Positions 1 to 8,834 of a DNA stretch of 64,000 bases are shown piece after piece (the stretch's first letter is position 1; each line of letters starts with the position of its first letter). The notes under the pieces are model-generated. The model made no database searches. It was not told the origin of the DNA and saw only the letters and a list, made by a program, of their open reading frames with translations. The position numbers were made by a program, and so were the translations under genes. The DNA is from Saccharothrix deserti (GTDB lineage Bacteria; Actinomycetota; Actinomycetes; Mycobacteriales; Pseudonocardiaceae). The stretch covers positions 347,809 through 411,808 of the forward strand of contig NZ_VKAB01000012.1 in assembly GCF_009769385.1 (NCBI RefSeq), given 5' to 3'.

Positions 1-308
1 GAGAACCGTCAGGTCGACCGATGCCGTTCACCGCCGTTCGGCGCCACTGCGCGTCGCCACACGCCGTTCCACTCCACGCCGTGCTCCAGTCCTGCTCCAC
101 CCCGCGCGGTGTGCAAGCCTTGGGCCCCAGCCCATACAAGCGCCGAACACGATAACGGTCCAGACCAGGACACATCACAGTCTCCACGGAATCCGGGGCG
201 GTTCACGTACTGGCGGTTCGAGGTGCGCCATCACATGGCGGCACCGTGAACCGATCCTCCACGCGGTGACTACCATGACGCCTCATGGCACGGGGTGTTC
301 CGAGGTCC
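1..308. other. no gene supported
   Basis: I see no convincing gene here. The open frames on the minus strand are rich in Arg, Ser and Pro, as expected for shadow frames in high-GC DNA, and none has a recognisable motif. Confidence 0.5.
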
Positions 309-656
309 ATGGCGTCCTTGACCGGTCGGTGGCGGATCGTGGAGATGAGCGGTTGGGACCGCGATGCCATCGACCTGGTCGAGCCGGGGTTCATCGAGTT
401 CACCCGGGACGGTGGCGGCCAGTTCGGTTTCATCGCCGTCCGCGGTGAGCTGGACTGCCGCCCGGCCGAACGGGACGGCCGTGTCGGCGTCGAGTTCACC
501 TGGGATGGCGACGACGAAGGCGACCAGGTCAGCGGACGTGGCTGGGCGTACCTCGTCGATGACGCGAAAGTCGAGGGACATCTGTTCTTCCACATGGGAG
601 ACGACTCCAGCTTCCGGGCGGAGCCCTTTGCCCGCGCCGAGCGACTGGACGGGTAG
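309..656 (+). CDS. conserved hypothetical protein, 115 aa
   Basis: A small acidic protein opening MASLTGRWRIVEM and continuing with WDRDAIDLVEPGFIEF, a pattern I associate with a widespread uncharacterised bacterial family. No membrane segment, cysteine cluster or catalytic motif is visible. The repeated short beta-like stretches ending in aromatic residues suggest a compact beta barrel, but this is inference. The ATG at 309 is chosen because GAGG lies six bases upstream; an in-frame ATG at 285 has no such site. It stands alone in the accessory region left of the tRNA-Ala integrase. Function unknown. Confidence 0.65.
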   Translation: MASLTGRWRIVEMSGWDRDAIDLVEPGFIEFTRDGGGQFGFIAVRGELDCRPAERDGRVGVEFTWDGDDEGDQVSGRGWAYLVDDAKVEGHLFFHMGDDSSFRAEPFARAERLDG

Positions 657-948
657 TGAGCGAGTACCCGTGACCGCACCGCTGGGCGACACAGTACCGA
701 GATGACCAGCGATCCTGCTCAACGCCGGAGCGGCTTATGACCGGTCGCCACTGGCCGTTCGCTTATCCAGACGCCGTGTCGCCCCTGATCATCCCGGGTC
801 AGACGAAAGCGGTAGCGAGTGATCTCAACGAAAGATTGGTGCCCGCATCCACCAAGTTGCGTAGCCCAAGTACGAGGTGATGGTGCTGGTCGACCAGGGC
901 ATGTCGGCATGGTGGCCCCAAGCGGCGGACAGTCGGGACCAGGTGCCT

Positions 949-2280
949 ATGCTTCGGCGGGTGCCTGTGTCTCGGAAACGGAAGAAGAAGCCCGGCAAGT
1001 CCGGTCGGCCACTGAAGCCGGCCCGGATGGGCCAGCGCGGATCCGCTGCTGTTCTGAGCGACCATGACCGCGGTGAGCTGGCGGAGGCAATGCGGGGTCT
1101 GACCGCCTACCGTGAGCAGGTCCACGCGGGGCGGAGGTCGCGGGCCGCCGCCGCGGCAACGGATCTGGTCACCGACCTCGTGACGGTCGTGGCGAACCAA
1201 CCCGACATGATCGTGGAAGACGCCTTGTGTCTGCGGGTGGGAGCGCTGTTGAGCGAGGCGGAACAGGCCCCGCTGGATGACCGACCGGGCCCGAGTCACC
1301 TGGCCCCAGCCCTGGTGACAGCGGCCGCAGCCGCAGTGGAGGCGACCACCGGCGACGCCTGGCGTGCTCCATGGCGGGTACTCACCGCCGTATCCGACAT
1401 CTTGCCGTATCCGCACAGCGAAGCCGCAGCCGACACGATCATGCGGTTGCGCGACACAATGGGCAAGCAGGTGCTACCGGCCGCGCCACCCGGCCCCACG
1501 GTGACCGGACCGGTGCTGTGGACCCGCGACCGATACGGCAGCCGCTTCGCCGTCACTGCTCCGATCACCACAGCCGACCAGCCGGAGCGCTGGTACCTGT
1601 GGGACATCGACGCCTGCGGACACCAGGCGTTCACTGTCCACAGCGGCTACTACCCCACACCAGAAGCAGCGCTGACCGACTGGCAGACCGGCGTCGGCCA
1701 GACCGCGGCCGCCGGCACGGAACTGGCCCCGATCGACGACCCATGGCTGCTGACCGAACTGCTCCCCGCCGAGGAAGGACTACTAGGTGCCGGCGGAGAA
1801 AACGAGGAGCAGTTCGTCGAATATCACCGCAGCAAACGTTTGACCGAAGCCGTCAAGCAAACGCTGCGACAGCAGCAAACCCGACCCGAGCGCGGTCTGG
1901 ACGCGGCCACAGCCGCAGCCAAGTTCACCACATGGCTCCGGGCCCACGGCTCCCGCCAGCGGGAACTGCCGGACGACCTGGACGAACTGGCCACCGAACT
2001 GGCCGACTCCTGGTGCCTCAACGACATCGACGCCGTATTCGCCACGTGCTCCCCACACCGCGTCGCCCTGTTCGTGCGGCACGTGCACGGCTACTACCTC
2101 GACGACTTCGCCAAACAACTGGTCGCCCTGCTACCCGACTGGACCCGCTGGCTGGCCACACGCAACACCACCCCACCGGAACTGGCCGAACGCTGCCTGC
2201 CCTACGCCGAGGGCCAACCACACCCGCAGATCACCGTGGACAACACCGGCCCCGACTACCTCGCCCGCGTCACCGAATAG
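949..2280 (+). CDS. hypothetical protein, 443 aa, basic N terminus
   Basis: A long soluble protein that I do not recognise. The first 30 residues are strongly basic (SRKRKKKPGK), and the body is a mix of Ala-rich helices with a central WYLWDIDACGHQAF stretch and an acidic C-terminal half. No membrane segment, Walker motif or HTH is seen. The frame is open from 877, but the ATG at 949 has an AGG at a good distance; GTG 967 is another option. Codon use matches a real high-GC gene, with strong third-position GC over the whole length. It lies in the accessory region, so it may be island cargo. Downstream lies the fragment of a gene on the other strand. Confidence 0.6.
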   Translation: MLRRVPVSRKRKKKPGKSGRPLKPARMGQRGSAAVLSDHDRGELAEAMRGLTAYREQVHAGRRSRAAAAATDLVTDLVTVVANQPDMIVEDALCLRVGALLSEAEQAPLDDRPGPSHLAPALVTAAAAAVEATTGDAWRAPWRVLTAVSDILPYPHSEAAADTIMRLRDTMGKQVLPAAPPGPTVTGPVLWTRDRYGSRFAVTAPITTADQPERWYLWDIDACGHQAFTVHSGYYPTPEAALTDWQTGVGQTAAAGTELAPIDDPWLLTELLPAEEGLLGAGGENEEQFVEYHRSKRLTEAVKQTLRQQQTRPERGLDAATAAAKFTTWLRAHGSRQRELPDDLDELATELADSWCLNDIDAVFATCSPHRVALFVRHVHGYYLDDFAKQLVALLPDWTRWLATRNTTPPELAERCLPYAEGQPHPQITVDNTGPDYLARVTE

Positions 2281-2348
2281 GCCGCCGATTCCGCCGGCCG
2301 ACATCTGTCACCATGGTCTGCAAGGCCGTTTGGACGCATATCGCGGCG

Positions 2349-2560
2349 TCACAGGTCGGCGTGGTCGAGCTTGGCGATGAACGCGGTCTTGCGTTTGTGC
2401 CGGTCTCGTAGGCGGGCGAGGTAGGTTCCGAAGCCGGTCGCGTCGCCGATGGCATGGTAGGCGTCAGGGACGCCGCCGGAGCATCATGATGGCCTTGTCG
2501 TACCGGTGACCGCCCGGCTATCCGCGAGCGACGGCCGGAGGCCACGCAGCCACGCCATCG
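2349..2560 (-). pseudogene. C-terminal fragment of a degraded gene
   Basis: Reading leftward from about 2480, one frame gives AYHAIGDATGFGTYLARLRD followed by HKRKTAFIAKLDHADL and a stop at 2349-2351. This Arg/Lys-rich tail looks like a genuine protein C terminus of the kind seen on some large actinobacterial proteins. Upstream the same sense continues only in another frame (YDKAIMMLRRRP), so the reading frame is broken and no start codon fits. I interpret it as the remnant of a truncated gene next to the 2562-2924 gene. The parent family is not identified. Confidence 0.4.
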
Positions 2561-2561
2561 C

Positions 2562-2924
2562 CTACGGCGAGTCTTCGAGCTCGTCCTCCCAGCAGCCGAA
2601 CGGAGCACCGCCGGCGGTGTGGCCCACGACGAACATCCGCCGGCCGTCCCCCCAGGCCCAGTCCGGGTCGGCGAATCGCGTGTCGTCGGGGTCGTCGGTG
2701 TGCCGGCGTGTCGTGCGCGGAGCTGGGGGCGGTCGTCGCGCCCATTTCGACGTGGTGGCTGGCAGTGGGAAGCCGATCGCGGTGAGTTCTTCATAGGCGG
2801 TGTAGCGGTCGACGCCGTAGCGCTTGGCGAAGGTGCCCACGGTGACTTGCGCGCCGGAGCGGCACCAGGCCCGCGCGGAGTCCAGACGGGCCGGCTTGCG
2901 CATGCGGTGACGGCGTGGCTGCAC
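2562..2924 (-). CDS. conserved hypothetical protein, 120 aa, HTH-like core
   Basis: The central stretch ARAWCRSGAQVTVGTFAKRY followed by GVDRYTAYEELTAIGFPLP resembles a helix-turn-helix: a short helix, a turn and a recognition-like helix. The C-terminal part (WAWGDGRRMFVVGHTAGGAP) matches a pattern I recall from small actinobacterial proteins that recur in accessory regions. The start used is GTG 2924, with an ATG at 2903 as alternative. It lies eight bases downstream of the end of the large SEC-C gene on the same strand, so the two are probably cotranscribed. A DNA-binding role is plausible but unproven. Confidence 0.6.
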   Translation of the reverse strand: MQPRRHRMRKPARLDSARAWCRSGAQVTVGTFAKRYGVDRYTAYEELTAIGFPLPATTSKWARRPPPAPRTTRRHTDDPDDTRFADPDWAWGDGRRMFVVGHTAGGAPFGCWEDELEDSP

Positions 2925-2931
2925 GGTCTTG

Positions 2932-5556
2932 CTAACGCAGGTCGAGCGCGGCGCGTAGGCGGTCGGGGTTCATGAGGCCAGGTTTGTCCGGGTGGCTGGG
3001 GAAGGAGCCAAGTAGCCGGATCAGGTCGTCGCGCCGGGTGGGGTCGGCGGCGGCTTGCCGGGGTGTGTGTCCGGCCAGGGCGGGGATGGGCTCGTCGAGC
3101 CACTTCCGCTCGTAGTCGCGGACGAACCGATCGAGCACGGCCGCGACCTCGGGATCGGCTGGGTCAAGCGGTTCGACCGCGCCGGACTGAGCACCGGGCG
3201 TGACAGCGGCCACTTCGCGTGTGTTGCGCGCGGGTTGGCGGGACTCCTCGACGACGGTGAGCGTCGGGTCGAGCTTTCGCAGTGTGCCCAGCACACGGTC
3301 GAGCCGGGCCTCGCTGTTGGTGTGCACGGTCAGGTCAGCCCCGTCGAGGCGCAGGGTCGCGCGGACAGGTCCGTCCGTGAGGTGTTCGGACCACTGCGGG
3401 GTGTCCGCGTTGGCATCGCGTGCGTAGGTCTCGTCCAGTTCGGCGACCAACGCGGCCGGATCACCGGTCCGCAAGATGACTTCGCACAGCACCAGTGGGT
3501 CGCCTTCGGTGTTGCGCAGTGCGGGCGGCGCGAACCGTCGGGTGAGGAAGGAAACCAGGTCGACCGGATCGGGCTTGGCGTCCAGCAGCGAAATGAGCTC
3601 GTCGCGCTCATGCAGCTCGACAGGTTCGATGCCGCCGAAGATCTGCGTCGTGTCGCCGGCGGGCACGATCCGGGCACAGATCAGCGCACCGACCTTCAGC
3701 TGCCGGCTGGCCGTACGCTCCCGGACCTGATGGACGTCGCCGGTGCGCACGTCTCGCACCGTCAAGCCCTCGCCGTGGCGGACCTGTTCGACCTCGAACA
3801 CGGAACGATCGACGAGCAGCCACTGCTCGGCCAGCAGCCGCTCGTCCTCAGGGAGCAACGCGCCCCGAGCGGCCACGAACTCCGCGAACCCGCCACCCTC
3901 GAACAGCACCGCGTCGGTGACCAGCGGGTCAGCCAGCGCGTCAAGCAGACGATGGGGACTGTCAGCGAACTCCACCCGCTCCCGCGCGACGTCCGCCACC
4001 TCAGCACGCCAGGAACTGTCGGTTAGGAACATGCCCGCCTTCTGGTACAGCCACCCAGCGCGCTCGTCCAACGAGAGCTGCTCACGGTGGAGGTGGCACT
4101 TCTTGTACTTGCGACCGGAACCGCACCAACACGGATCATTGCGGCCGACATCCGAGCGGGGCCCGGCCTCGAACCGCTCGAGCAGCCTGACCAGCGGATG
4201 GTCCGGCGAGGCCCCAGCGCGGCGCAGCAAATCAAGTCCTCTGGTCGCATCACCGCGATCGCCGGCGTAGCGGGCGAGCGCGACCAGTGCCGGCGGCCAC
4301 TGCGGATCCAGCGACTCCGCAGCCTCGTAGTCGGCCTCAGCCGAAGCGGCGTCACCTAGCCGCTCGTGGGCCTTGCCACGCAGCCACCACAACGCCGGCC
4401 GGGCAGCGCGTGGTGCCAGCGGCTCGAGCGTCTCGGCGAACAACCCCAGCGCCGCCGCGCCGTCACTACCGGCTCCGACCGTCTCAGCCAGGACCGCCGC
4501 AGCCACGGCGGGCTCGGCCAGCACGGGCAGGACCGACCGGACCACAGCGCCTGAACCGGTACCGGATCCGGTCCGGGAAGGCTCCGGCTGGCCGGTCATC
4601 TCGGTGGCGAACGCGGTCAACGCGGCGTCACCGCCGCCCTCGTGCGTTTCCGACGCCGCGGCGTGCAAGTCGGCGACCCGCTCGTACAGCGCGGCGATCG
4701 CCAGGACCGCGAACGCCTCGTCGTCATCCAGATCGTGCCGCACGGCGATCGCCGTGCGTCGTGCGTTCGCGCGCCACCGCCGGAAGTCGAACCCCGGCGG
4801 GGCCAGCCACTCGCCATCGCACACCAACCCGCACGCCTCCAGCACCTCCCCGAGCGGAGGCAGCGGCTCGGTGAACAACGTGGCATCGTCCGCGCACGCC
4901 GTCCAGACCGCCGCATCCAGCAACACAGGCTCGTTGGATCGTGCTGCCAGTACCTGCGACAGCCGGCGCCCCACAACGGCCAGCCCTTCCGTCGACATCA
5001 CCTCGTCCGGCACGGCCTCCAGCAGCAGCCCCTGCGCCGTGACCCGCACCGAGATCACGTCGCCCTCGCTCAGCCCTTTACCCACCAGATAGCCGGCCGA
5101 CAGCAACAAAGCGCCGAGGTCATCCACCACCTCTGGTGGCACACCTCGCGCCGCCAGCGTGTCGTCGTCGAGCCCCGGCAGCACCCCGATTACCGGCGAG
5201 CCATCAACCAGCAGCTGGTACCCCACGTACTCGGTCAACATGTCGACCGGGCACAGGTCCGGGCTCGACTCGAGAAAGTCGTGCTCAACCTCCAGCCCGC
5301 TCAACCGACGCGTGAACACCCGGCCGGCCAGCAAAGCCGGCAACGACACCCACCGCTCGTCGGTGAGCACCGCCAGCACACCGGCGCCATCGTCCAACGC
5401 CTCCGCCAACGCCTCATCCGCGTCGGCCCCAAGCACGAGACCACGGTCGTTCAGAACGGAACCAAGCCGCTCCTCCGCCATCGGCCCGTACTCGGCCAGC
5501 ACACCCGCGATGACGTCGACAAGCGTCGAACCCGTGGAAAGGAAGGAGTCAGCCAC
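2932..5556 (-). CDS. SEC-C motif-containing protein, 874 aa
   Basis: A large acidic cytoplasmic protein. Around residues 475-490 it has GRNDPCWCGSGRKYKKCH, the SEC-C zinc-binding motif (C-x-C-x8-C-H) found at the end of SecA and in many uncharacterised bacterial proteins. Before it lies a helical segment with alternating Ala-Leu pairs and KAHERLGDAASAEADYEAAE, which looks like TPR-type repeats. No transmembrane segment or nuclease motif is evident. The GTG start at 5556 is the first in the frame; the gene diverges from the UPF0158 gene. The SEC-C motif usually mediates metal-dependent contact with other proteins or ribosomes; the role here is unknown. Confidence 0.8.
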   Translation of the reverse strand: MADSFLSTGSTLVDVIAGVLAEYGPMAEERLGSVLNDRGLVLGADADEALAEALDDGAGVLAVLTDERWVSLPALLAGRVFTRRLSGLEVEHDFLESSPDLCPVDMLTEYVGYQLLVDGSPVIGVLPGLDDDTLAARGVPPEVVDDLGALLLSAGYLVGKGLSEGDVISVRVTAQGLLLEAVPDEVMSTEGLAVVGRRLSQVLAARSNEPVLLDAAVWTACADDATLFTEPLPPLGEVLEACGLVCDGEWLAPPGFDFRRWRANARRTAIAVRHDLDDDEAFAVLAIAALYERVADLHAAASETHEGGGDAALTAFATEMTGQPEPSRTGSGTGSGAVVRSVLPVLAEPAVAAAVLAETVGAGSDGAAALGLFAETLEPLAPRAARPALWWLRGKAHERLGDAASAEADYEAAESLDPQWPPALVALARYAGDRGDATRGLDLLRRAGASPDHPLVRLLERFEAGPRSDVGRNDPCWCGSGRKYKKCHLHREQLSLDERAGWLYQKAGMFLTDSSWRAEVADVARERVEFADSPHRLLDALADPLVTDAVLFEGGGFAEFVAARGALLPEDERLLAEQWLLVDRSVFEVEQVRHGEGLTVRDVRTGDVHQVRERTASRQLKVGALICARIVPAGDTTQIFGGIEPVELHERDELISLLDAKPDPVDLVSFLTRRFAPPALRNTEGDPLVLCEVILRTGDPAALVAELDETYARDANADTPQWSEHLTDGPVRATLRLDGADLTVHTNSEARLDRVLGTLRKLDPTLTVVEESRQPARNTREVAAVTPGAQSGAVEPLDPADPEVAAVLDRFVRDYERKWLDEPIPALAGHTPRQAAADPTRRDDLIRLLGSFPSHPDKPGLMNPDRLRAALDLR

Positions 5557-5621
5557 GGCCGAACACAGTACCCGCCCCAGCAGACCTGGCAGATCTCGCC
5601 AGTGACGCTACCGTGGTTCGA

Positions 5622-6092
5622 ATGCTGGATCTGAGTCGACTTGACCTGGACGAGATCGCGCACGCGCTGTCAGACCAGACCGACTACGAACACCGGTGGC
5701 TGATCAACCCGGACACCGGGGAAGTCGTGTTCTGGACGTCCGACTTGGGCATCGACGGCAAGACACCCGTCGACCTCGACGACCTGGACGAAATCTGCAT
5801 CGACCCACTGCCCTCGTACGTCTGGTACCAGGACATGGCCGACTTCGCCGAACTCGTCAATGACGAGCGCGCTCAGCGGCGACTCATGCGGGCGATCCAG
5901 GGAAGAGGCGCCTTCCGCAGATTCAAAGTCGAACTGCACGAGGAGTATCCGGAGCTGCTGCCGGTCTGGTACGCCTTCCGCGACGCCCGAGCCCGTCACC
6001 GCGCGGTCCAGTGGCTGGCCGACAACTCACTCATCGATGACGACGACGCCACCCAGTACATCGCAGAGCACCCCACCCCAGACATTCCCTGA
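5622..6092 (+). CDS. UPF0158 family protein, 156 aa
   Basis: The opening LDLDEIAHALSDQTDYEHRW followed by LINPDTGEVVFWTSD, and the later VWYQDMADF and GRGAFRRFKVEL patterns, are characteristic of UPF0158 (PF03682-type) proteins, small acidic cytoplasmic proteins of unknown function. Length fits the family. ATG 5622 is used; GTG 5613 in the same frame is possible and neither has a clear Shine-Dalgarno site, so the transcript may be leaderless. It is divergent from the SEC-C gene with a 65-bp intergenic region and is followed after 66 bp by the pRiA4b-like gene in the same direction. Confidence 0.8.
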   Translation: MLDLSRLDLDEIAHALSDQTDYEHRWLINPDTGEVVFWTSDLGIDGKTPVDLDDLDEICIDPLPSYVWYQDMADFAELVNDERAQRRLMRAIQGRGAFRRFKVELHEEYPELLPVWYAFRDARARHRAVQWLADNSLIDDDDATQYIAEHPTPDIP

Positions 6093-6158
6093 TGGACAGC
6101 CGAGTCGCCCGGCGGCATGGCCGCGCGTGGACGGCCCACAGGGATGAGAGGGTGCGGC

Positions 6159-7430
6159 ATGGTGTTTTCAGCGGAGAGGACAGAACTGATCGGGCAGATG
6201 CGTGCGTTCGTCAACTGGGTGGGTGCAGGTCGCAAGCTCACCCAGACAGGGCGCATCACCCTGGCTGACGCTCGGATGCTGGTGGAGATGCTGGGCACCG
6301 GCGACGTGATCGACCCGACTATCGGCGATCGCGTTTTCCGGACCGCCTCAAGCCAGGAACTGCTCCACCTCATGCTTGTCGTGGAGTGGGCCAAGTCGGC
6401 GCGGCTCGTGCGCAAAACGGGCAACCGGCTGGTTCCGGTGAAGAAGAACGCGGCTCTGCTCGATGACGCGCCGACCTTGTGGCTCACGCTGTTCACGTTG
6501 TTCGATCAGCTGGGCGAGGCGTTCCTGCCCTCCGGTTTCGGCGAGTCGCTGCTGCGCCGGGAGTTCGCCATCGGCATCCGCGCCGTGTTGACCTCGTTGT
6601 ACGGCGCCGATCGTGCTATCTCCATCCCAAATGTCTGCGCGACGACGTGGAACGTCGTGACCGCGCCATACGTCCTGGATCACGCCACCGAAACCCAACT
6701 CGGCCACTGGCGCGCCTGCAACGATCGTGACACAGGAATGGCGCTCGATGTCCTGCGACGGCTGGGCGCGGTGACGATCGAGAACGGGGCGGTGGGACTG
6801 ACCGAACTCGGCCGGGCCGGTATGCGCCGGCTCCTGGGCGAGTCGACGCCCGGTGACGCCATCTACCAGATGAAGATCACCCTGACGGGGGTGGCGAACC
6901 CGTCGGTGTGGCGGCGGGTGCTGGTTGCGGCCTCAGTCCGGCTCGACCGCCTGCACGAGGTCATCCAGGCCGCGATGGGCTGGCAGAACTCACACCTGCA
7001 CGCCTTCATCGATGGGCAGACGTACTACGGCGTTCCCGATGCCGAACTGCGGTACCGCGACGAACGCACAACGAGGTTGAACGACCTTGTGAAGCCGGGT
7101 CACCGCCTCGTGTACATCTACGACTTCGGCGATGGCTGGGAACACGAAGTCACCATCGAGGAAGCGACCGTCGCCAAGCCGGGCATGACCTACCCGCTGT
7201 GCGTTGCAGGCCAGGGCGCCTGCCCACCGGAGGATGTCGGGGGCTGGCCGGGCTATGCGCGGCTGGTCGAGATCCTCACCGATCCTGGTCACGGGGAACA
7301 CCAGGACATGCTCGACTGGCTCGGCCTCGACGACCGCAACCAGCTCGATCCCACTCACTTCGCCCCCGATGAGGCCAACCGACGTCTCATCGCCATGTCG
7401 CAGGCTGGTTCGATCGTTGCCCGGCACTGA
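6159..7430 (+). CDS. plasmid pRiA4b ORF-3-like family protein, 423 aa
   Basis: The C-terminal half contains YQMKITLTGVANPSVWRRVL, LDRLHEVIQAAMGWQNSHLH and YDFGDGWEHEVTIEE, the hallmark of the pRiA4b ORF-3-like domain (PF07929), known from plasmids and transposons and also called the IS1096 passenger-protein type. The first 200 residues form a helical region of unknown role. ATG 6159 is chosen because GAGAGG precedes it by about seven bases; upstream in-frame starts lack this. The domain is often carried by mobile DNA but its biochemical function is not established. No transposase lies beside it. Confidence 0.8.
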   Translation: MVFSAERTELIGQMRAFVNWVGAGRKLTQTGRITLADARMLVEMLGTGDVIDPTIGDRVFRTASSQELLHLMLVVEWAKSARLVRKTGNRLVPVKKNAALLDDAPTLWLTLFTLFDQLGEAFLPSGFGESLLRREFAIGIRAVLTSLYGADRAISIPNVCATTWNVVTAPYVLDHATETQLGHWRACNDRDTGMALDVLRRLGAVTIENGAVGLTELGRAGMRRLLGESTPGDAIYQMKITLTGVANPSVWRRVLVAASVRLDRLHEVIQAAMGWQNSHLHAFIDGQTYYGVPDAELRYRDERTTRLNDLVKPGHRLVYIYDFGDGWEHEVTIEEATVAKPGMTYPLCVAGQGACPPEDVGGWPGYARLVEILTDPGHGEHQDMLDWLGLDDRNQLDPTHFAPDEANRRLIAMSQAGSIVARH

Positions 7431-7447
7431 CGCAGGTCACCATCGGC

Positions 7448-7715
7448 TCAGTCGTCGCCGCGGTTCGCGTCCCCGTTGGGCTTCGGCGATAGCCAGTGAG
7501 TGCGGTACGCCCGCTCGATGTTCGGGTTTCCCGACTTGGAGAACCGCAGTCGCCGACGGTCCCTGGTCCAGCTGACATAGACCGTTTCGGCTCGGTCGCA
7601 GGCCCGCACTCTCGACCCAGCCCCGATAGACCCGCATCGCCGTCGTCGTGCCCACCGCGTCGCACCAGCCGACGGTGCGCGCCTCCGACTGATCCGCGTT
7701 GTCCCGCAGCCGCGT
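7448..7715 (-). pseudogene. possible frameshifted small gene
   Basis: Two partial frames join into one plausible protein. The first, just after the stop of the excisionase-like gene, reads RLRDNADQSEARTVGWCDAV and then TTTAMRVYRGWVESAGLRPS. The second, shifted frame, continues TVYVSWTRDRRRLRFSKSGN and ends near 7448. Neither half alone has a good start, and the junction near 7575-7600 would need a frameshift. It may be a decayed element gene or a sequencing error. I cannot name the family. Confidence 0.3.
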
Positions 7716-8108
7716 TCAGCGGTACCGGACTCCTCGACGGGTGTTTGCCTCGATGAAGGTCTTGAGCCCTTCGCGGCTGATGAACTTCCTCGTCCCGATG
7801 GCCACGTGCTCGATCTCACCGGTCCTCACAAGCTCGTACATCATTCCTTGTGACAGACACAGGTGCCCGGCTGCCTGTTTGATCGACATGAGTGCGCTGC
7901 CATCCTCGGAGAGTGGGACTGGCGCCTGCGTCAGCGGACTCTCCGCGGCAACGACATCCAGGTCGGTGTCCGTTGTGCGCCAGCCGCCGAGGAATCCGTA
8001 CGGCCGATCGAGCTCTTCCTGCACCTTCTTGGCGGCGTCTTCCTCGTTCACCGCGCGCACGAAGCGCTCCGCGATCTGAACGCGGCTGACGACGACGCGG
8101 TATCGCAT
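7716..8108 (-). CDS. excisionase-like helix-turn-helix protein, 130 aa
   Basis: The C-terminal 60 residues (SALMSIKQAAGHLCLSQGMM then YELVRTGEIEHVAIGTRKFI) form the winged-helix excise/MerR-type DNA-binding domain found in excisionases: an HTH on LSxxxxY, then a wing with IGxRKFIS. The N-terminal half has RVQIAERFVRAVNEEDAAKK and may be an independent alpha/beta module. The start is ATG 8108, preceded by AAGGAGT at good spacing; the long upstream frame is rejected. With the integrase at 8835 on the other strand, it probably serves as recombination directionality factor or a regulator of the tRNA-Ala island. Confidence 0.65.
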   Translation of the reverse strand: MRYRVVVSRVQIAERFVRAVNEEDAAKKVQEELDRPYGFLGGWRTTDTDLDVVAAESPLTQAPVPLSEDGSALMSIKQAAGHLCLSQGMMYELVRTGEIEHVAIGTRKFISREGLKTFIEANTRRGVRYR

Positions 8109-8227
8109 GGGATGACTCCTTGTCGGCGGCATGGCTGAGGGCGCCGAGGGTGCCGCGTTCCGTGGTGCGGCACGCCGTGCCACGTTGTCGGACATGGCGA
8201 CCGCCGCCTCGCCCGCCATCATGCGGG

Positions 8228-8467
8228 TCAGAGCGTTGGAGGCGGGCCTGGATGACGGCCGTGTTGCAGGTAGAAGCGTCCAGCCTCAGTGATCTGCGCC
8301 TGCCAGGCGCCGCGCTTCCTCGACACCGAGACAAGGCGCCGGTCCTGCAGCGCCTTCGCTGTCGTCTTGTACGAAAAGCCATGCATGACGCCCTCAGAGC
8401 ATCCGTCGGCAATCCACTTCAGCACAGCGACCTGGGTGTCGTTGAGCGGATCCGTGAGCCGCACCAT
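8228..8467 (-). CDS. short mobile-element protein, probably truncated, 79 aa
   Basis: LTDPLNDTQVAVLKWIADGC then SYKTTAKALQDRRLVSVSRK and FYLQHGRHP resemble the N-terminal winged-helix-like part of longer proteins common in actinomycete integrative elements. Here it stops soon after HGRHPGPPPTL, so it is either a stand-alone domain or the stump of a truncated gene. ATG 8467 is chosen as the start of the conserved part; ATG 8527 would add a Leu-rich stretch. It sits between the excisionase-like gene and the integrase. DNA-binding is a guess from the helical pattern. Confidence 0.45.
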   Translation of the reverse strand: MVRLTDPLNDTQVAVLKWIADGCSEGVMHGFSYKTTAKALQDRRLVSVSRKRGAWQAQITEAGRFYLQHGRHPGPPPTL

Positions 8468-8834
8468 GAACGACAGTAGTAGCAGAAGATCGACAACGAT
8501 CGACATCGTGCTCGTCGGCGACGACATTGAGCGGACCTGGATCCCAAAGGAGACGATGATCAACAACTTCGGCAGACCGTCTCAACCAGACCGATCAGCA
8601 GATAAACGGCGCCGAAGTCCTCACTCCCCCACGACTCCGTCTCTTCGGCCACTGGACCGGCCAAACCGCGCGGTTGACCGTTGCCGACCACGCGTTCAGC
8701 TCGCACACCGGCCCATTGAACAGCGAGCACGACAAGGGTACGGCCACCGTTCGACAAACCTGATCGACTTGCACGCTCCTCACCGGCAGCGCATACCGGG
8801 ACGCCCACCAACTCCATCCCGCACGGAGACCACC
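8468..8834. other. intergenic, no gene recognised
   Basis: This stretch separates the leftward fragment gene from the rightward integrase. It probably holds the divergent promoters and integrase binding sites, but I see no clear promoter hexamers or repeats. Confidence 0.4.

Noticed and set aside
6159..7430. Transposon
   Set aside because: The pRiA4b-type domain is linked to mobile DNA, but no transposase or terminal inverted repeats were found around it.
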